Source of the DNA: Owenia fusiformis
Lineage: Eukaryota; Annelida; Polychaeta; Sabellida; Oweniidae
Length of the DNA stretch: 64,000 nt
Assembly (NCBI GenBank): GCA_903813345.2
Contig: CAIIXF020000009.1
Coordinates: 8,116,030-8,180,029 of the forward strand
Direction of reading: 5' to 3'
Shown: piece after piece, positions 1-13,115 of the stretch
How the letters are laid out: each line of letters starts with the position of its first letter
How positions within the stretch are numbered: position 1 is the stretch's first letter
Translations under genes and position numbers: made by a program
The notes under the pieces: model-generated
The model's input: the letters and a program-made list of their open reading frames with translations, nothing else
Told to the model about the DNA's origin: nothing
Databases searched by the model: none

Positions 1-223
1 CAGTTTGGTTTGGAAATAATTAGTTGGTTTAAGATGTGGTTTAAAGAGAGCATTAGAGATGTAGAGCAAATTTTTCAAAAATTAACTTAGTTTCGCAATC
101 TTTTGGCAGTATAAGTGTTCTCCTGGTCCCTTGCCATTTCGTAAAAGTGCAAAACAATTTTAGAAAAAAGGGCATAGATTCTGGCATTTGTATGCTCATT
201 TTCTATAATTGTGAAACCCACAT

Positions 224-702
224 CTTTATATGGGCTTTGTATAAAAAACCTCCTACCTCATACCCACCTACCTACCTACATGGAACATGATACGATCATT
301 GAAGGGTTCAATTTTAAAGATTATTAAATCTCAAAATAGCTCAAATTATTAACATTTCTACAATTCCGGCTTTATTTTCTGACTAGACAGATGACAGATC
401 CATATATGGATGCATTTTAATGTGTAATGACCCGAGCGCACCCCAAGGGAATAAATAACTAACGACTGTGAGCATAGGCTAAATTGCTAAATTCGATGCC
501 CCGAGTGAGAATCGAACCCAGCTGGGATGTACTAGCAACTTGCTATCAAGGGTCGTCACAAATGCATCTATAATTCATCATAAACTAAAATTTAATAAAC
601 TAAGATCTTTAAAATTGAACCCTTCAAAGACTGTATCATGTCCTACGTACGTGGGTAGGTGGGTATGAGGTAGGAGGTTTTTTATACAAAGCCCTTTATA
701 TG
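224..702. mobile_element. Palindromic MITE with 9-bp TSD
   Basis: Arms of ~95 bp (233 onward; ending 693) begin GGCTTTGTATAAAAAACCTC and are flanked by CTTTATATG on both sides (224-232, 694-702). Arms include ACCTACCTACCTAC. The centre contains GAATCGAACCCAGCTGGG, similar to a tRNA B box, but no tRNA fold follows. Located in the 3' part of the tolloid gene or its intron 7. Confidence 0.85.
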
Positions 703-1512
703 GAAAAATGAACACATTTCTGAATCTTATTTCATAAATAGCCTAACCATTTGATGCAATGACATGAACCTTTTTAAGATATTTTGTTAACCTATCCTCA
801 GGTCTTGGTCAACAATACTTTCAAGGTTTACAGTATCAGTATACAACTTTGCCAGTTGACTTCAAGAGAGGTCTACAATTGCATATTGTTTACGGTACTT
901 CTCTTCAAACTGAATACCTTTCTGTATCTTTAATTCAATCTCCAACCTCAAATATTAGTTATTTCCCTTTCTAAAAGCATCCAGCTTAGAATCAAGCTAA
1001 ACTGAGAGATTAAGATGACATTGACCTTAAGGCCACAGTTTTGCACCCATGCCAAATATTGATATGTTTTCTATTACTACGTCAACAAACAATTTAGAAG
1101 CAATTCAAATTATCCAAGTGTCTGGCATATAATTGATCCTCATTCTTTCATATCTTTTTCTTATCTTGCTAAATGAATTTCTTAAAAAGCCATCACCAGA
1201 TTTCTTTAAGTGTCATAGCAACAAGTGAACAAACAATGGCCTGGTTAACATGCAAAGTAAACATACAGCTGTCATGTACATCTACCTGCCATGCAAACTA
1301 AAGAATTTGAGAGTGCATGTTAACCAAAATATTAGCCATACAGTACGAAAGGAAATATGTGAGACTAGTTAGGCAAATGGTAGAGGCTGCATCAAGCAGA
1401 GAGGGTTCTCCCTTAGGAGACAATGGGATAAAGTTGAATGTGACTTTGTAATGGTGCATCACATGGCCTTAACCTTAACATATCAACCAGACCCCGGGGG
1501 GTTCCCAAATCT

Positions 1513-2283
1513 GACACTTAATACCCATAAAAGCATCCATACAATGTACTTCATGCCCATAAAAGCATCCATGCTATGTACTTAATGCCCATAAAAGCAT
1601 CTATACAATGTACTTATGCCAATAAAAGCATCCATACAATGTACTTAATGGCCATAAAGCATCCATACAATGGACTTAAAGCCCATAAAAGCATCTATAT
1701 AATGTACTTAATGCCCATAAAAGCATCCATACAATGGACTTAATGCCCATAAAAGCATCTATACAATGTACTTAATGCCCATAAAAGTACCCATACAATG
1801 TACTTTATGCCCATAAAAGCATCCATACTATGTACTTATAATGCCCATAAAAGCATCCATACAATATACTTAATGCCCATAAAAACATCCATACAATGTA
1901 CTTAATGCCCATAAAAGCATCCATACAATATACTTAATGCCCATAAAAGCATCCATACAATGAACTTAATGCCCATAAAAGCATCCATGCAATGTACTTA
2001 ATGCCCGAAAAGCATCCATACTATATACTTAATGCCCATAAAAGCATACATGTATGTACTTAATGCCCATAAAAGCATCCATGTATGTACTTAATGCCCA
2101 TAAAAGCATCCATACTATGTACTTAATGCCCATAAAAGCATCCATACAATGTTCCTAATGCCCATAAAAGCATCAATACAATGTTCTTAATGCCCATAAA
2201 AGCATCAATGCAATATACTTTATGCCCATAAAAGAATCAATACAATATACTTAATGCCCATAAAACATAAATACAATATACTT
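1513..2283. repeat. 32-bp minisatellite, ~24 copies
   Basis: Unit CTTAATGCCCATAAAAGCAT + CCATACAATGTA, with single-base variants and occasional indels. Tolloid intron. The sequence on either side (703-1512 and 2284-3090) shows nothing recognisable beyond AT-rich intron. Confidence 0.95.
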
Positions 2284-3091
2284 CAAAGATGTCTTTTCAA
2301 GCTCATAATGGTCACAAAAATACAACATGATTCGAGTAGGTAATGGCGCAGTTGAACAGAACAACCATACAATTCCATTAATATGAAGTCACAACAAGGA
2401 ATTTTGAACTGGTGAAGAACTATAGTTATAAATATAACAATGTATAACATTTACATTGTCATCATATCATACAATTAGCTGGTATTGTAAACAGCCAAGA
2501 CAATAGTGATAATACTGGCACTAACAGTGGCAGCTAGCCTTTTAATAAACACAAAAGATAAACAATGAATTATGGTAACATAACATGATCTCAATGTCAA
2601 ACTTTGCTTTGAAACCAGCTGAAGGATTTCTGTAAAATGTAAGATGAGGTACAAGTACTGGCCGCTATCATCTCTGGACCTGACATTGACACATTATTTT
2701 TATAACATGATTCCACAGTCAAGTCATAAACTAGGAGGGTTCCCCCTCCCCCTGGGCTAAAACTTTTTCAAAATAATGCAGTTTTCACCATTCTGAGCAC
2801 TTTTTAAGTGATTGTCAAAACTGAACCTTTCCTTGATCTTTTTAAAAAGTGAACCCCCTTTGCAAAAGCTGGCTTTAGGCCTGCAAGCAGAAATGAGATA
2901 TCTCCAACTCCAGGCTTCATTTTTGTAATTATTATTAGGAAATACTCTGATCTCTGATAACTTATTATTATTAAGAAAGATTGGATTATTTCCAAAACAA
3001 ATATTAACTTCCTCTATTTCCTTTGAAACCATAGATCATGTCTGGTTTGTTCAATTTTAATTGTAGACAATTCAGAAACATGCATAGTCTC

Positions 3092-3215
3092 ACCATCCAC
3101 CATTTGTTACAGACACCAAACAACAGCCACTGAACGCCCAACTGCCAAACACCAACCATAAAATAGTTGGAGACTATAACAATATGTCACCACTTATGGA
3201 GGTTACATGATTTTC
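3092..3215 (+). mobile_element. Short copy of the GTCACCAC-ended element family
   Basis: Shares TTGTTACAGACACCAAAC, GTTGGAGACTATAACAATAT and GTCACCAC with the copies at 10226 and 51293. Only the right half is preserved. Confidence 0.6.
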
Positions 3216-3537
3216 AAAATGGGTTCTGGCTTTTTCGCTCTTTTGAAAGAGCTGGGGTACAGAATTTGCAATTATTTGGGACAAAGCTACTACATGTAAA
3301 AGATATAGGCCCATAAAAACATAAGGAATTAGCCAATAAACATAAGAAATTACATTTTGTGAAGGGGGTTAGTCAACCTATAGTGAATCAGTGATATTTT
3401 TCGAAGAATGCAACTTGAAGAGAAGCCATAAATACTCAATAAAATTTACCAGGGGGTGGGAGTATGGGTCAAGCAGAAATGTTAGCAAATCAAATTCTAG
3501 GAGAACATCAAAATACTGATCTGGTCCCTTATCTTAT

Positions 3538-3714
3538 ACATTAAAACCTGTCTAAGTGGTTCACGTTTGGTACCTCTAAAAAGTGTTCCACTTGAGAGGT
3601 GTTCCACTTACAGAGATTCATTTAACATTAAGTCAATTGGTCTTGTTCCACTAACAAAGATGTTCCACCTCTACAGGTATTCCATTTCAAGGTTTTCCTG
3701 TACATCTGAATTAT
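3538..3714. mobile_element. Pogo/Tigger-like MITE fragment (GTTCCACTT family)
   Basis: Starts TTAAAACCTGTCTAAGTGG and ends AAGGTTTTCCTGTA, with inner arms AAGTGTTCCACTTGAGAGG. The same sequence recurs at 32362-32532, including the internal TTAACATTAAGTCAATTGGT. CAGT-AAAACCTG termini are typical of pogo/Tigger elements. Confidence 0.65.
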
Positions 3715-4119
3715 AACATTACAAAACCACAAAACTTAAAAATGTTAAACTTAATTTTTGTAATCGAAGAATTCTTCAATGAATTAAAACAAAATAAAAT
3801 CAGTAATGTAGTAGCTTCAATACTATGATAAAAAAGCATATCTAAAATTATAAAGTACTTAATCCCATGTACTTGTCGTCTCTACTTTATATTGTTCTTT
3901 CTATTTGGTACTTTTTATTGCAGAGTTTAACTAATTTAGTGCCCCACACATAATTTTGTAACAAATTTTGAATGAAAATTTACTACTTTAGTACTTTCTA
4001 ATAACACAACTTTTTTCTATACTTTGTACACTCCTTTACTGAACATAAACATTATACACCCACACTGTAATGAATATGTTATAGTTAATCATATGGAAGT
4101 TAAGGTAACTCCCAATGTA

Positions 4120-5718
4120 CAGTAAAACCTGTATATCTGAACACCTGGCTAATCCGAACACCTTCCAATTTGAACACTTTTTTTCGGTCCCATTTTTTCC
4201 TCCCATTGACTCCCATGTTAAAAAAACCTTGAAATCTGAACACCTCCTAATCTGAACAGTGAACAACCAGATTTGAAAAACTGACCTGTCTAATCTGAAC
4301 ATTTTATCAGAAATCAAATGTCTGGACATTTCAATTAAAGCCACATATTGAGTCAATGTTATAGTTTTTATTTATCTTTACATATGCAATGTAATCAAAG
4401 AACCAATATTGTCCTAATTAACTTATTTAAGTCTCAATGACATCCCTAATTGTGGAGAACAACAGGATGATTTGGAAAGGTGTGAATACAGGAGTTAATT
4501 TGTTTATCCTATTAGAAAAGAACTGAATGTTTTATGTTTGGATTAAGAGAAAGGTGAGAATCTGGGAGATAATTGGTTTAGCCTTATTTAAAATTAACTG
4601 GATGTTTTTGATTTGGATTATGAACAAGTCTGTTTTATATCCCATGGGTCTGTTATGATAGCTAGGATTCAATCAGTAAATGTTTTATAATCACAGAGAC
4701 AACACAGACACATTTGCAGACAAGATTATAATTGTTTTATCATTATTATTAGATATTACCTGGATGTTTTTGATTTGGATTATGAACAAGTCTTAACTGT
4801 TTTATATCCCATGGGTCTGTTATGATAGCTAGGATTCAATCAGTAAATGTTTTATAATCACAGAGACAACACAGACACATTTGCAGACAAGATTATAATT
4901 GTTTTATCATTATTATTAGAAATTACCTGGATGTTTTTGATTTGGATTAAGAGAAAGGTGTGAATCAAGAAGATAATTGGTTTATCCTTATTTTAAATTA
5001 ACTGGATGTTTTTGATTGGGATTATGAACAAGTCTTAACTGTTTTATATCCCATGGGTCTGTTATGATAGCTAGGATTCAATCAGTAAATGTTTTATAAT
5101 CACAAAGACAACACAGACACATCTGCAGACAAGATTATATCATGAGAAAGAGAAAAAATTCAACTTCGTAATATCCTATCACTAAAATGCCTCCTAAAAA
5201 GGCACATCTGACATCCTGAATGCCCTTGATATTTTGAAAGATTATGCATCATCTTGAATGAGCACTCGTGAAAAATTAATTGAAGAGGGTATCTACTCAA
5301 ATATTGCTAATGCCAACAACAATGAATGACTTTTTCAAGCTAAAGTAAAGCAGTGCTATGTAACCATAATATGAGATAAGTCATTTAATAAGCATAAGAT
5401 TTCGTACAAGACTATCATATACTTATTCAGTGTATTACAAAGTTTTTGCCAAAATTAAAGAGTTATTTTTCCAAAAATAATGAAATTGTTCAAAATGTAA
5501 ATAAAACATAGCATATACATGTAGGCTATAGGCCTATTGTAGAATAAACTCATCAACAACATGTATTGTTTTCTGATTAAGTATTAAGTGTTCAATATAG
5601 TGGACTGAACAATGAAAATCCCCCCCCCCCCGACCAACAATATCCTCGAAATTTGAACACCTGCCAATTTGAACGCTTTTGGCTGGTCCCATGGGTGTTC
5701 GGATTAGACAGGTTTTAA
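4120..5718. mobile_element. Pogo/Tigger-like element with TIR remnants, no transposase
   Basis: The left end is CAGTAAAACCTGTATATCTG with AACACCTGGCTAATCCGAAC. The right end is the inverted counterpart, GGTGTTCGGATTAGACAGGT. Both sides carry CAATTTGAACAC and GGTCCCAT. Between them are three ~165-240-bp direct repeats (around 4610, 4770 and 5010) sharing TATATCCCATGGGTCTGTT. No coding potential. The right terminus lacks the last bases, so it is damaged. 5719-6237 is plain intron. Confidence 0.7.
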
Positions 5719-6237
5719 AAGGCTCTGATTGGGTTATTCTTTATCACTTTTATGTATGCATTTAAAGGGTGGGGCTTGATTCGTGGGTGGGGCCTGATCT
5801 ATTATGGTTAAAGAACAAATAATGATTCAGAAAGAGGTGTGTAAAATGAAGATTACATACATTAAGTGCAGCTATTTTACATAAATGGGAGTTTACACCC
5901 TTCCTGTTGATCTCATTTATCTACAATTTGTTTTTTTATTGTTCACTTTTATTTCGACCAATCATTAGGTAAATACAACACCAAAAATTGCCAAGGTCAA
6001 CAATTTTGCTAATCTACAAGTGACCTGTTTATATATTGTAACTCTAATCCATTGAAATCAAACTCTATATTTTTCATGATTTAACCTCATAAGACAAATA
6101 ATGTCATCGCTGAATCCAGGAAGACAAACTATTGCAAAAACAGTGGAAAAAAACACTGTAAAGTTGTTGCACTTATATAGGTTTTACATTAACAACGATG
6201 CTTTGAGACGAAATTAAAAAATACATTTTTCACTCAC

Positions 6238-6462
6238 CAAGTAAATTTGATTTAAGCCAATGACCATCTCGAACTTCTAGATAATTTTCCCGACAGTCTG
6301 TTGTTTCTGGAATTTGAAGATCTGTTATGTTCAGCACAATCTTTTCTCCGTGAGTGGCTGATATTCTCCACTGACAAAGCTTAGCATCAATTTTTTCAGC
6401 TTTTTCGCCAAACTTTGGCGAGTTAAACTTTCCTGCTGAACCCTGGAGTGTTCGACCACAAG
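6238..6462 (-). CDS. BMP1: Tolloid exon 7: CUB1 domain (partial)
   Basis: Begins TCGRTLQGSAGKFNSPKFGE and continues WRISATHGEKIVLNITDLQI, then NYLEVRDGHWLKSNLLG. These are typical CUB features: an opening Cys, the W-I-x-P/T-GE core, and D/E-YLEVRDG with calcium-binding acidic residues. The CUB is interrupted at a GTGAGT donor in phase 1, and its last strands should be in an exon left of the window. A 27-bp tandem repeat sits about 25 bp upstream of the acceptor. Confidence 0.94.
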
Positions 6463-6487
6463 CTGAAAACAAAGTTACATCACTGAT

Positions 6488-6745
6488 ATAGAAATAATGT
6501 TATATCAATGAGGCCTAGAAAAAAAGTAATATCAATGAGGCATAGTGTTACATCAATGAGGCCTAGTGTTACATCAATGAGGCCTAGACATAACATAATA
6601 TCAATGAGGCCTAGAAATGATGTTATATCAATGAGGCCTAGAAATAAAGTAATATCAATAAGGCCTAAAAATGATGTTATATCAATGAGGCCTAGAAATG
6701 ATGTTATATCAATGAGGCCTAGAATTTAAGTTATATCATTGAGGC
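6488..6745. repeat. 27-bp minisatellite upstream of tolloid exon 7
   Basis: About nine units of AATGAGGCCTAGAAATGATG TTATATC, starting 25 bp outside the exon 7 acceptor. The unit length is a multiple of three, so the plus strand has an incidental open frame repeating MRPRNDVIS; I do not regard it as a gene. Confidence 0.92.
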
Positions 6746-6881
6746 AAAAGTCATTCTCTGTTAAAATATTGTCTTCAGGAATTAACTTCAAACATATTTA
6801 TTGGAGACAAAAAATCAGCAAACTCAAATCAGCAGTGGATTCAGTTTGTTTTACAGAAAATGAAACCAAAATGATTCTTAC

Positions 6882-7115
6882 TGGGGCATTTATAGAGAAG
6901 GTTAGCCTGTGTGATATCACCAGTGCTAAGTTTATCCCTCTGTCCAATTTCTGGTCTCGTATACTGTCCCTCCTTCAGTTTTGGCAAGATTGTGTCAACG
7001 TAATTCCCGCGGGAAAAGGTGTTGCGAGCGTAATGCATAATGCTCTCATAATCGTAAGTTTGACCGAGGGAATTCACCTCATTCTCAGATAGCATATTGA
7101 AGTTGTAATCCTGAC
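6882..7115 (-). CDS. BMP1: Tolloid exon 6: Met-turn and end of astacin domain
   Basis: Encodes [20 protein letters not shown], then [17 protein letters not shown], and ends with [18 protein letters not shown] is the Met-turn region with the Tyr zinc-ligand switch. It closes the protease domain at the last Cys before CUB1. Acceptor TTTTTTCCAG, donor A|GTAAGA, phase 1 at both ends. Confidence 0.96.
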
Positions 7116-7930
7116 CTGGAAAAAATATTTTTTTTTTTATTAAGGTATATTTATTTCTTACAAAAATAATAATGTAAATCCTTTCAATCCTCAATGGCTT
7201 GACCATAGCAAAAAAGAAACATCTAAGTGAGCAACAAATCATTAGGAAAACAAACCCCAATATCATAAACTATGATCTAACCTAACTCTCATGGAGAGGA
7301 GGATTAATTAGTTGTTAATCAATTATATTTTATTGCTGATATCAGTTCCGCATCCCTTACTTTTGCCCACCCAAGAAAGGGCTAAAGAAATAATCAAGAA
7401 CCAAAGAACCTTAAAGGAATGCTGGGATTGTTTGTGTTTTACGCAGATAATTGTCTTCTTATTCCAAAAAAATTTTCTTCTCAATGTGAAGAAAACAAAT
7501 GAGCAGCCTAGCAGGAAAACATTCACCAACTAGAAATGATTATAAAAATTAAAGAGAGCCAACATAAGAAAAACATATCAAGTTTGATTATCCAAATATG
7601 AATAAGTTATTCAGGCCCCTAAAGGTATCAATAATAAAAATGCAACATATCCCTTAAATCCCCAAAAAATCGTTAACACTTCAGAATAATATTAGAAAAA
7701 ATTTAGAATAATTTCTCACACGAATAGCGAATAAACCCACATAAAAATCAAAAGTCTAAAAGCCAAAAAGATGAATTATCTTACTTAAAATTAGCACATG
7801 AAACAATCTAAATCCTACGGACCAGACATAACATATCGAATTAATGTAAAAGGTGTGTTTCTACAGAAGTGCTATTGAACAGAAAGATCATGTGAATGAT
7901 TGGGCTTTCACCACAGCATTGGAAATACAG

Positions 7931-8580
7931 TTAACCTGTGAAAGTTGAACAGCCTTGGTTCAGTGGTTGAGGAGGTATTCCACTTGAATTCAGCATGGCA
8001 TAGGACTGTAAACGTTTTTCACTTACAGAACTGTTCCACTTGAAGTCAGCATGGCATGGGAATGTGACAACTGTTCCACTTACAGTGAACATGTCATGGA
8101 ACTGTGAAACATTTTTCACTTACAGAAGTGTTCTACTGGAAGTGAACATGTCATGAGACTGTAAAAACTGTTCCACTTACAGAGATGAACACCTTACAGA
8201 GGTGTTCCACTTGAAGTCAACATGTCATGAGACTGTAAAAACTGTTCCACTTACAGAGGTGAACACCTTACAGAGGTGTTCCACTTGAAGTCAACATGTC
8301 ATGAGACTGTAAAAACTGTTCCACTTACAGAGGTGAACACCTTACAGAGGTGTTCCACTTGAAGTCAACATGTCAGGAGACAGTGAAAACTGTTCCACTT
8401 ACAGAGGTGAACACCTTACAGAGGTGTTCCACTTGAAGTCAACATGTCATGGGACTATGAAAACTGTTCCACTTACAGAGGTGAACACCTTACAGAGGTG
8501 TTCCACTTGAAGTCAACATGTCATGGGACTATGAAAACTGTTCCACTTACAGAGGTGAACACCTTACAGAGGCATCCACT
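7931..8580. repeat. 74-bp minisatellite derived from GTTCCACTT element
   Basis: Six near-identical 74-bp units from 8168 (CTGTTCCACTTACAGAGGTG … AACACCTTACAGAGG … CATGTCATGAGACTG) are preceded by degenerate units from 7931. The words match the arms of the pogo-like MITE at 3538 and 32362, followed at the right end by AACAGGTTTCCCTG. 8590-10225 is intron with one ~115-bp duplication (AAATGGAAAATAAATTGGG near 8890 and 9010). Confidence 0.9.
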
Positions 8581-10225
8581 AAACAGGTTTCCCTGCATTA
8601 CCTAAACATGCCCCCTGTAGTCTAAATAAACCAGGAATCATCCATCAACATACATAGCACATCCAGTACACCAGGTATACATCTCTAATTAAGCTAACCC
8701 TTATGGGACTCAAGCTTGCAAGAAAATCAAAAATGTTTATTTTTATACCTGGATGTGTTTATTTTGATTCTAAAGTGTTTATTTACATAATTTGGACCAA
8801 CATGTCAAGGAAATAAATATGATGTATCTAGCTAATGATTTTGGAGGAGGCATTGATTACTCTGTGTGGCAGATATTGAGTAGAAAATAAATGGAAAATA
8901 AATTGGGGCTTTTTCGGTTTCATATATTTTGAATTAGAAAGGGCATTACTAATGTGAAATAAAGTAAGACTTTGGGAGTTTGCATAAATTTTAGTAGGTG
9001 CCATCATTAAATGGAAAATAAATTGGGCCTTTGGGAGTTAGCTTCTCATATATTCTATTTTCAAATGAACATTCACATAACTATAAATAAGATTTAAATC
9101 CAGAAAAAAACTGTCTGTGGAATCTTAACCACAACAGACCATTTAGAATAATGTCAGGGCGACCATATTTTAAAATAGAAAATGGGATAAAAATTAGACA
9201 AATCAGTTATAAATCAACCAAACAGGCATCTCACAAACAATTAAACAGAAAACCTAGAAAATCTGGCAGTCCATTCAGATTCTGGAGAAAAAAGTTGTGA
9301 AGTAAGCATGACGAAAGAGAAAATCAAGGTAGTCAAGGAAGATGATAAATAAGTTAATTCTAAGTAGGGTGGTAAAACATTACCCTGCAAACATCAATTA
9401 TTACATTACAAATAGCCTCTGATTTAGGAAGCCCATTTTATACCATACCATTCTACCTATCAGAAGACAAAGAAGAACCACACTGATATGAATATAACAT
9501 ACAAAAATTATCCATTTTGAGGAATGAGAGACTCCGATTGGCTCAGCAAAGCCAGCAGAGTTTCTCAGTAGTGTAAAGAGGGCTAGACAAATTTGACCAC
9601 ACTGGAAGAGGGTAGAAAAAACTAGGAAAAACAATCATCTGCAAGATATCAGAACTGATCTGGCTTGTAAAAATATTATGAAAGGACTATTTACATAGGC
9701 AAAGCACATAGATTACATTACTAAGTAGTACTGATATAACTTATCTTGTAAAGGCCTTTGGGCATCACTTATATAAAAACTTTTCTGAGATTGTGAATTG
9801 GCAGATGAAAAGATGAGCTCTGTGATATTTGTACCATGCATTAATGCAATTAGAGACAGAGATACCTTTGAAGGAAATTACCTTATCCTGTGGCATAAAA
9901 ATCGTTCTAAGATAATGATCGATATACTTCAAAAATGTTCCTTAATTGGTTGACGGTGATCTATTGGCTGATACGTCAAAAGATTTTATGATTGGTTTGC
10001 AGATTTTCTCTTTTTCTCACATTGAAAAGTTGTTCATTACGCCGTAATTAGGTGTTATCTTAAGTTCAAATGCTATCTATAATTCAGGCTGAATTAATTG
10101 AATTGTATAATTCTTGACTAATTAGTTATAGGAATTTGTGTTTATTTTTTTTTATTTTTGCCATGTGAGCAATTTCATAGTTCATAGATAACAAGGTTGT
10201 ATCTTAAAAAGCTTTTTCTTTAATT

Positions 10226-10388
10226 TAAACAAGGCATTAACATGCAAAATGTCACCACTTGCCATTTGTTACAGACATCAAACACCAACTGCCAAACACA
10301 GACTGCCAAACATCAACCACCAACTGCGGAACACCACAAGAAGTTGGAGACTATAATATGTCACAACTTGTGGTGATGACATAAAAAA
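10226..10388 (+). mobile_element. GTCACCAC-ended short element, complete small copy
   Basis: Starts AACAAGGCATTAACATGCAA and ends GTGGTGATGACATA. It has the shared core TTGTTACAGACATC and GTTGGAGACTATAATATGTC. TIR-like ends (TGTCACCAC/GTGGTGATGACA). It is a 160-bp relative of the 2.2-kb element at 51293. Confidence 0.75.
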
Positions 10389-10944
10389 CAAAGGAAATTC
10401 CATTTTTAATATTATCGCTTTTTATGAAAAATAAAGAGAAAAGTATTTCATTATTCTTGACTGATATACATGTATTAAATGGCTTATTGTATCCATATCA
10501 GATACAACATGTGTTTCTATCAAAATAATTTCATTTCATTTAGGTTTAAATAGGACTTCTCCAAGGGGCAACTAAGGTATTATACATGTCCTTTCGTTCC
10601 CTCACAAACACTATAGAACTTCTTGATAGTACTATGTTGTGAAATAATGAATGTAACCATACAAAATTTTTCTTTTTATGGGAGTATGGCCAACGTGACA
10701 TTTCAGAATTTGGAGAAAAAGCTTAGTGAATATGAATGATGAATGTAAAACTGGACATTTTAGGATTTTACTCATAAGTTTTGCAGCTGTACGTTCACCT
10801 GGTCAAATCATTCATTGAGCTTAAAGAAAAGCAGGGTGGTCATTTTAAGTGTATATATCAAATTGTATATAATTTAAAAAAAAGTATATCATTGCACACC
10901 CTGCTATATAAAGATGTGTGTGCATGTCCTTATGTGGCCACTGT

Positions 10945-11190
10945 AAATCTAAGGACGATACTTCAAAGGACAAAGTACTTCTTAGGACTGTATCTCTTTA
11001 GGACTGTATATCTAAGGACTGTATTTCAAAGGATAAGGAACTTCTTATGACTGTTTCTCTTTAGGACTGTAAATATAAGGACTGTATTTCAAAGGACAAA
11101 GTACTTCATATGACTGTATCTCTTTAGGACTAAATCTAAGGACTGTATTTCAAAGGACATACTACTTCTTAGGACTGTATCTCTTTACTC
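10945..11190. repeat. Degenerate ~66-bp tandem repeat
   Basis: Four units built from GGACTGTATTTCAAAGGACA and AAGTACTTCTTAGGACTGTA. Intron 5 of tolloid. The rest of the intron on both sides (7116-12227) has no supported gene; a 137-codon plus-strand frame at 11510-11923 looks random. Confidence 0.8.
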
Positions 11191-12227
11191 GAAAGATGTT
11201 CCACCTGGTGGGTCATATGGCTCTAGTTAATCTGACAGACAGACACCTGGCCTGCTAGCTTATTAAGAGGAAGAACTAAAACAAACATTATTACCACTTT
11301 CTCATTTACTACATGGAGGTTACTACAAGATTCTGATATTTTCTAACTTTGGTATGCTATGTGTAATGTACTCCTTGATTCATTTACTAATTCATGAACT
11401 AATTTTCATACTTTCCGAAAACATAAATGGCAATTGTGGTTTTGGTGATGGATCTATCTATTGACATGCCTACAAACTTTGAGACTGGATTTTTCCTGTC
11501 CCACATCATATGAGACTAGTGATTCATATTAGGGAGGTGGACAAACAGTGCTACCATACATGCTTAAGAGAATTTATTTGTGAAGATGTAGAATTATGGA
11601 CCTCTATTTTGTCTCCCCTTCAAAGTTTGCCCTATAAAATGTATTGTAATGCCTTTAGTATGAATGAAATGTCCTGCCATTGTCTTTTGGTTTTGGATTG
11701 TGAGAATGTTTCCAGAATGTATGGGTGGTTGAGTAGAGTGCAACAGGTGCTTGTTTTTTGTGTGTTAGATCATATTTTGGGATATTTGGGTTGGTTCTTG
11801 CTTATGACTAATTATGCTCTTTATAAAATTCATGCTCTTTGGTCTTTTCCCTTTTGGCAGCTGCGCTTATTTACATATGTTAAATTAACACATGCAAGTC
11901 AGACTTTCCTTTTACACCTATAATGGGTTCAAGATGAATCTACTGATTTTAGATTATGGTAAACTAAAGCTTTTTATAAAATTGCCACCCAAATTCAATA
12001 ACCCTGGGGATTGATTTTGGTACTAGCATACAATTCAGAGGAAACATTGTCTACTTTTTGATGAACAATGACTTGCGACCAAATTGTACAGTGTAAGTAC
12101 CACACAGTACCAAAACATACTCCTAATTCATAGAGGAACAGGGTAGTTGGTAAGATTAATTCTCTCTTAAGGATGCGAATTAAAATCTAGAAAAGGGTAG
12201 AATTCAAAGGATTCCATCTCTACTTAC

Positions 12228-12406
12228 CAGGCATGATGTTTTTATAGATGATATCCACGTGTTGTTCACGATCGGGACGTGTGTGTTCATGCCAGAAACC
12301 GATTACATGACCTAATTCGTGGACCACAATGCCAAATTTATCACAGTTCTTGCCGATGGATATTGCTTGCGGGCCATTTCCACTTTTTCCAACAAAGGAA
12401 CAGCAT
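12228..12406 (-). CDS. BMP1: Tolloid exon 5: zinc-binding active site
   Basis: Contains [20 protein letters not shown] followed by [20 protein letters not shown]. This is the astacin zinc site: three His ligands in HExxHxxGxxH with the catalytic Glu. Every catalytic residue is present, so the protease should be active. Donor CCTG|GTAAGT, phase 2 in and 1 out. A 39-bp tandem repeat begins in the intron immediately upstream of the acceptor. Confidence 0.96.
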
Positions 12407-12422
12407 CTGGAAATAGATCATT

Positions 12423-12712
12423 TTCACACTCATTGAGCCATATATTGTACCATCAATGTTATAGTCATTGATTGCAGCAAATATTGTACCATCAATGTAA
12501 TAGTCATTGATTGCAGCAAATATTGTACCATCAATGTTAATAGTCATTGATTGCAGCAAATATTGTAACATCAATGTAATAGTCATTGAGATCATTTTCA
12601 TAGTCATTGAGCAAATATTGTTACACCAATGTAATAGTCATTGAAATCATTTTCATAGTCATTTGAGCAAATATTGTAACATCAATAATAGTCATTGAGT
12701 TGCATCATCATT
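12423..12712. repeat. 39-bp minisatellite beside tolloid exon 5
   Basis: About six units of CATCAATGTAATAGTCATTG + ATTGCAGCAAATATTGTAC, degenerating to the right. Begins 17 bp beyond the exon 5 acceptor. Confidence 0.9.
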
Positions 12713-13115
12713 TAGTCATTGAGTCACCAATGGTTTATGATCTTTTCAAGTCATTGAACTGTAAATATTGTTGCATGATTATCATTCTTATATGTCTATG
12801 GGTCTCCATACTTTTCATTGCGTGGCACATTTTCTATGGTATTTCAGTTATTCTGTGTTTTCTAGTTATTTACAAAAGAGCAGGGCAATGTGGTTCTGAA
12901 CATATGTGATGCATTACATTTTAAGAAGTTTGTTTAAGACTTTGTAAGGGTATCATACACCTTGACACCTCAATAAATGTACAAAATAAATGATTAGTTA
13001 TTTTTTAAGCTGGTCTTTCAGTGCACATCTCAACTAAGCCTGTTTGAAATATATATGCCTCTTCCTTACATAATTTATTAAAGTAGGCCAGTTAAGAAAA
13101 TATCACAAGGGTTAT

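Noticed and set aside
430-560. tRNA-like B-box sequence (GGTTCGATTC on the minus strand)
   Set aside because: The T-stem bases do not pair and no acceptor or anticodon stem can be drawn; it is the centre of a palindromic MITE.
1495-1512. ACCCCGGGGGGTTCCC as an element end like 47182
   Set aside because: Only the first ~12 bases match and no inverted partner is found.
1513-2283. CRISPR-like regular repeats
   Set aside because: Units are contiguous 32-bp tandem repeats without spacers in a eukaryotic intron; the same applies to the other arrays.
6508-6729. Plus-strand frame of repeated MRPRNDVIS nonapeptides
   Set aside because: Artefact of a 27-bp minisatellite whose length is a multiple of three.
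9401-9634. 77-codon hydrophobic frame on the minus strand
   Set aside because: No splice context or family match; hydrophobicity is typical of T-rich codons in AT-rich DNA.
11510-11923. 137-codon open frame on the plus strand
   Set aside because: In AT-rich DNA of this length one such frame is expected by chance; no motif, inside a tolloid intron on the other strand, no splice context.
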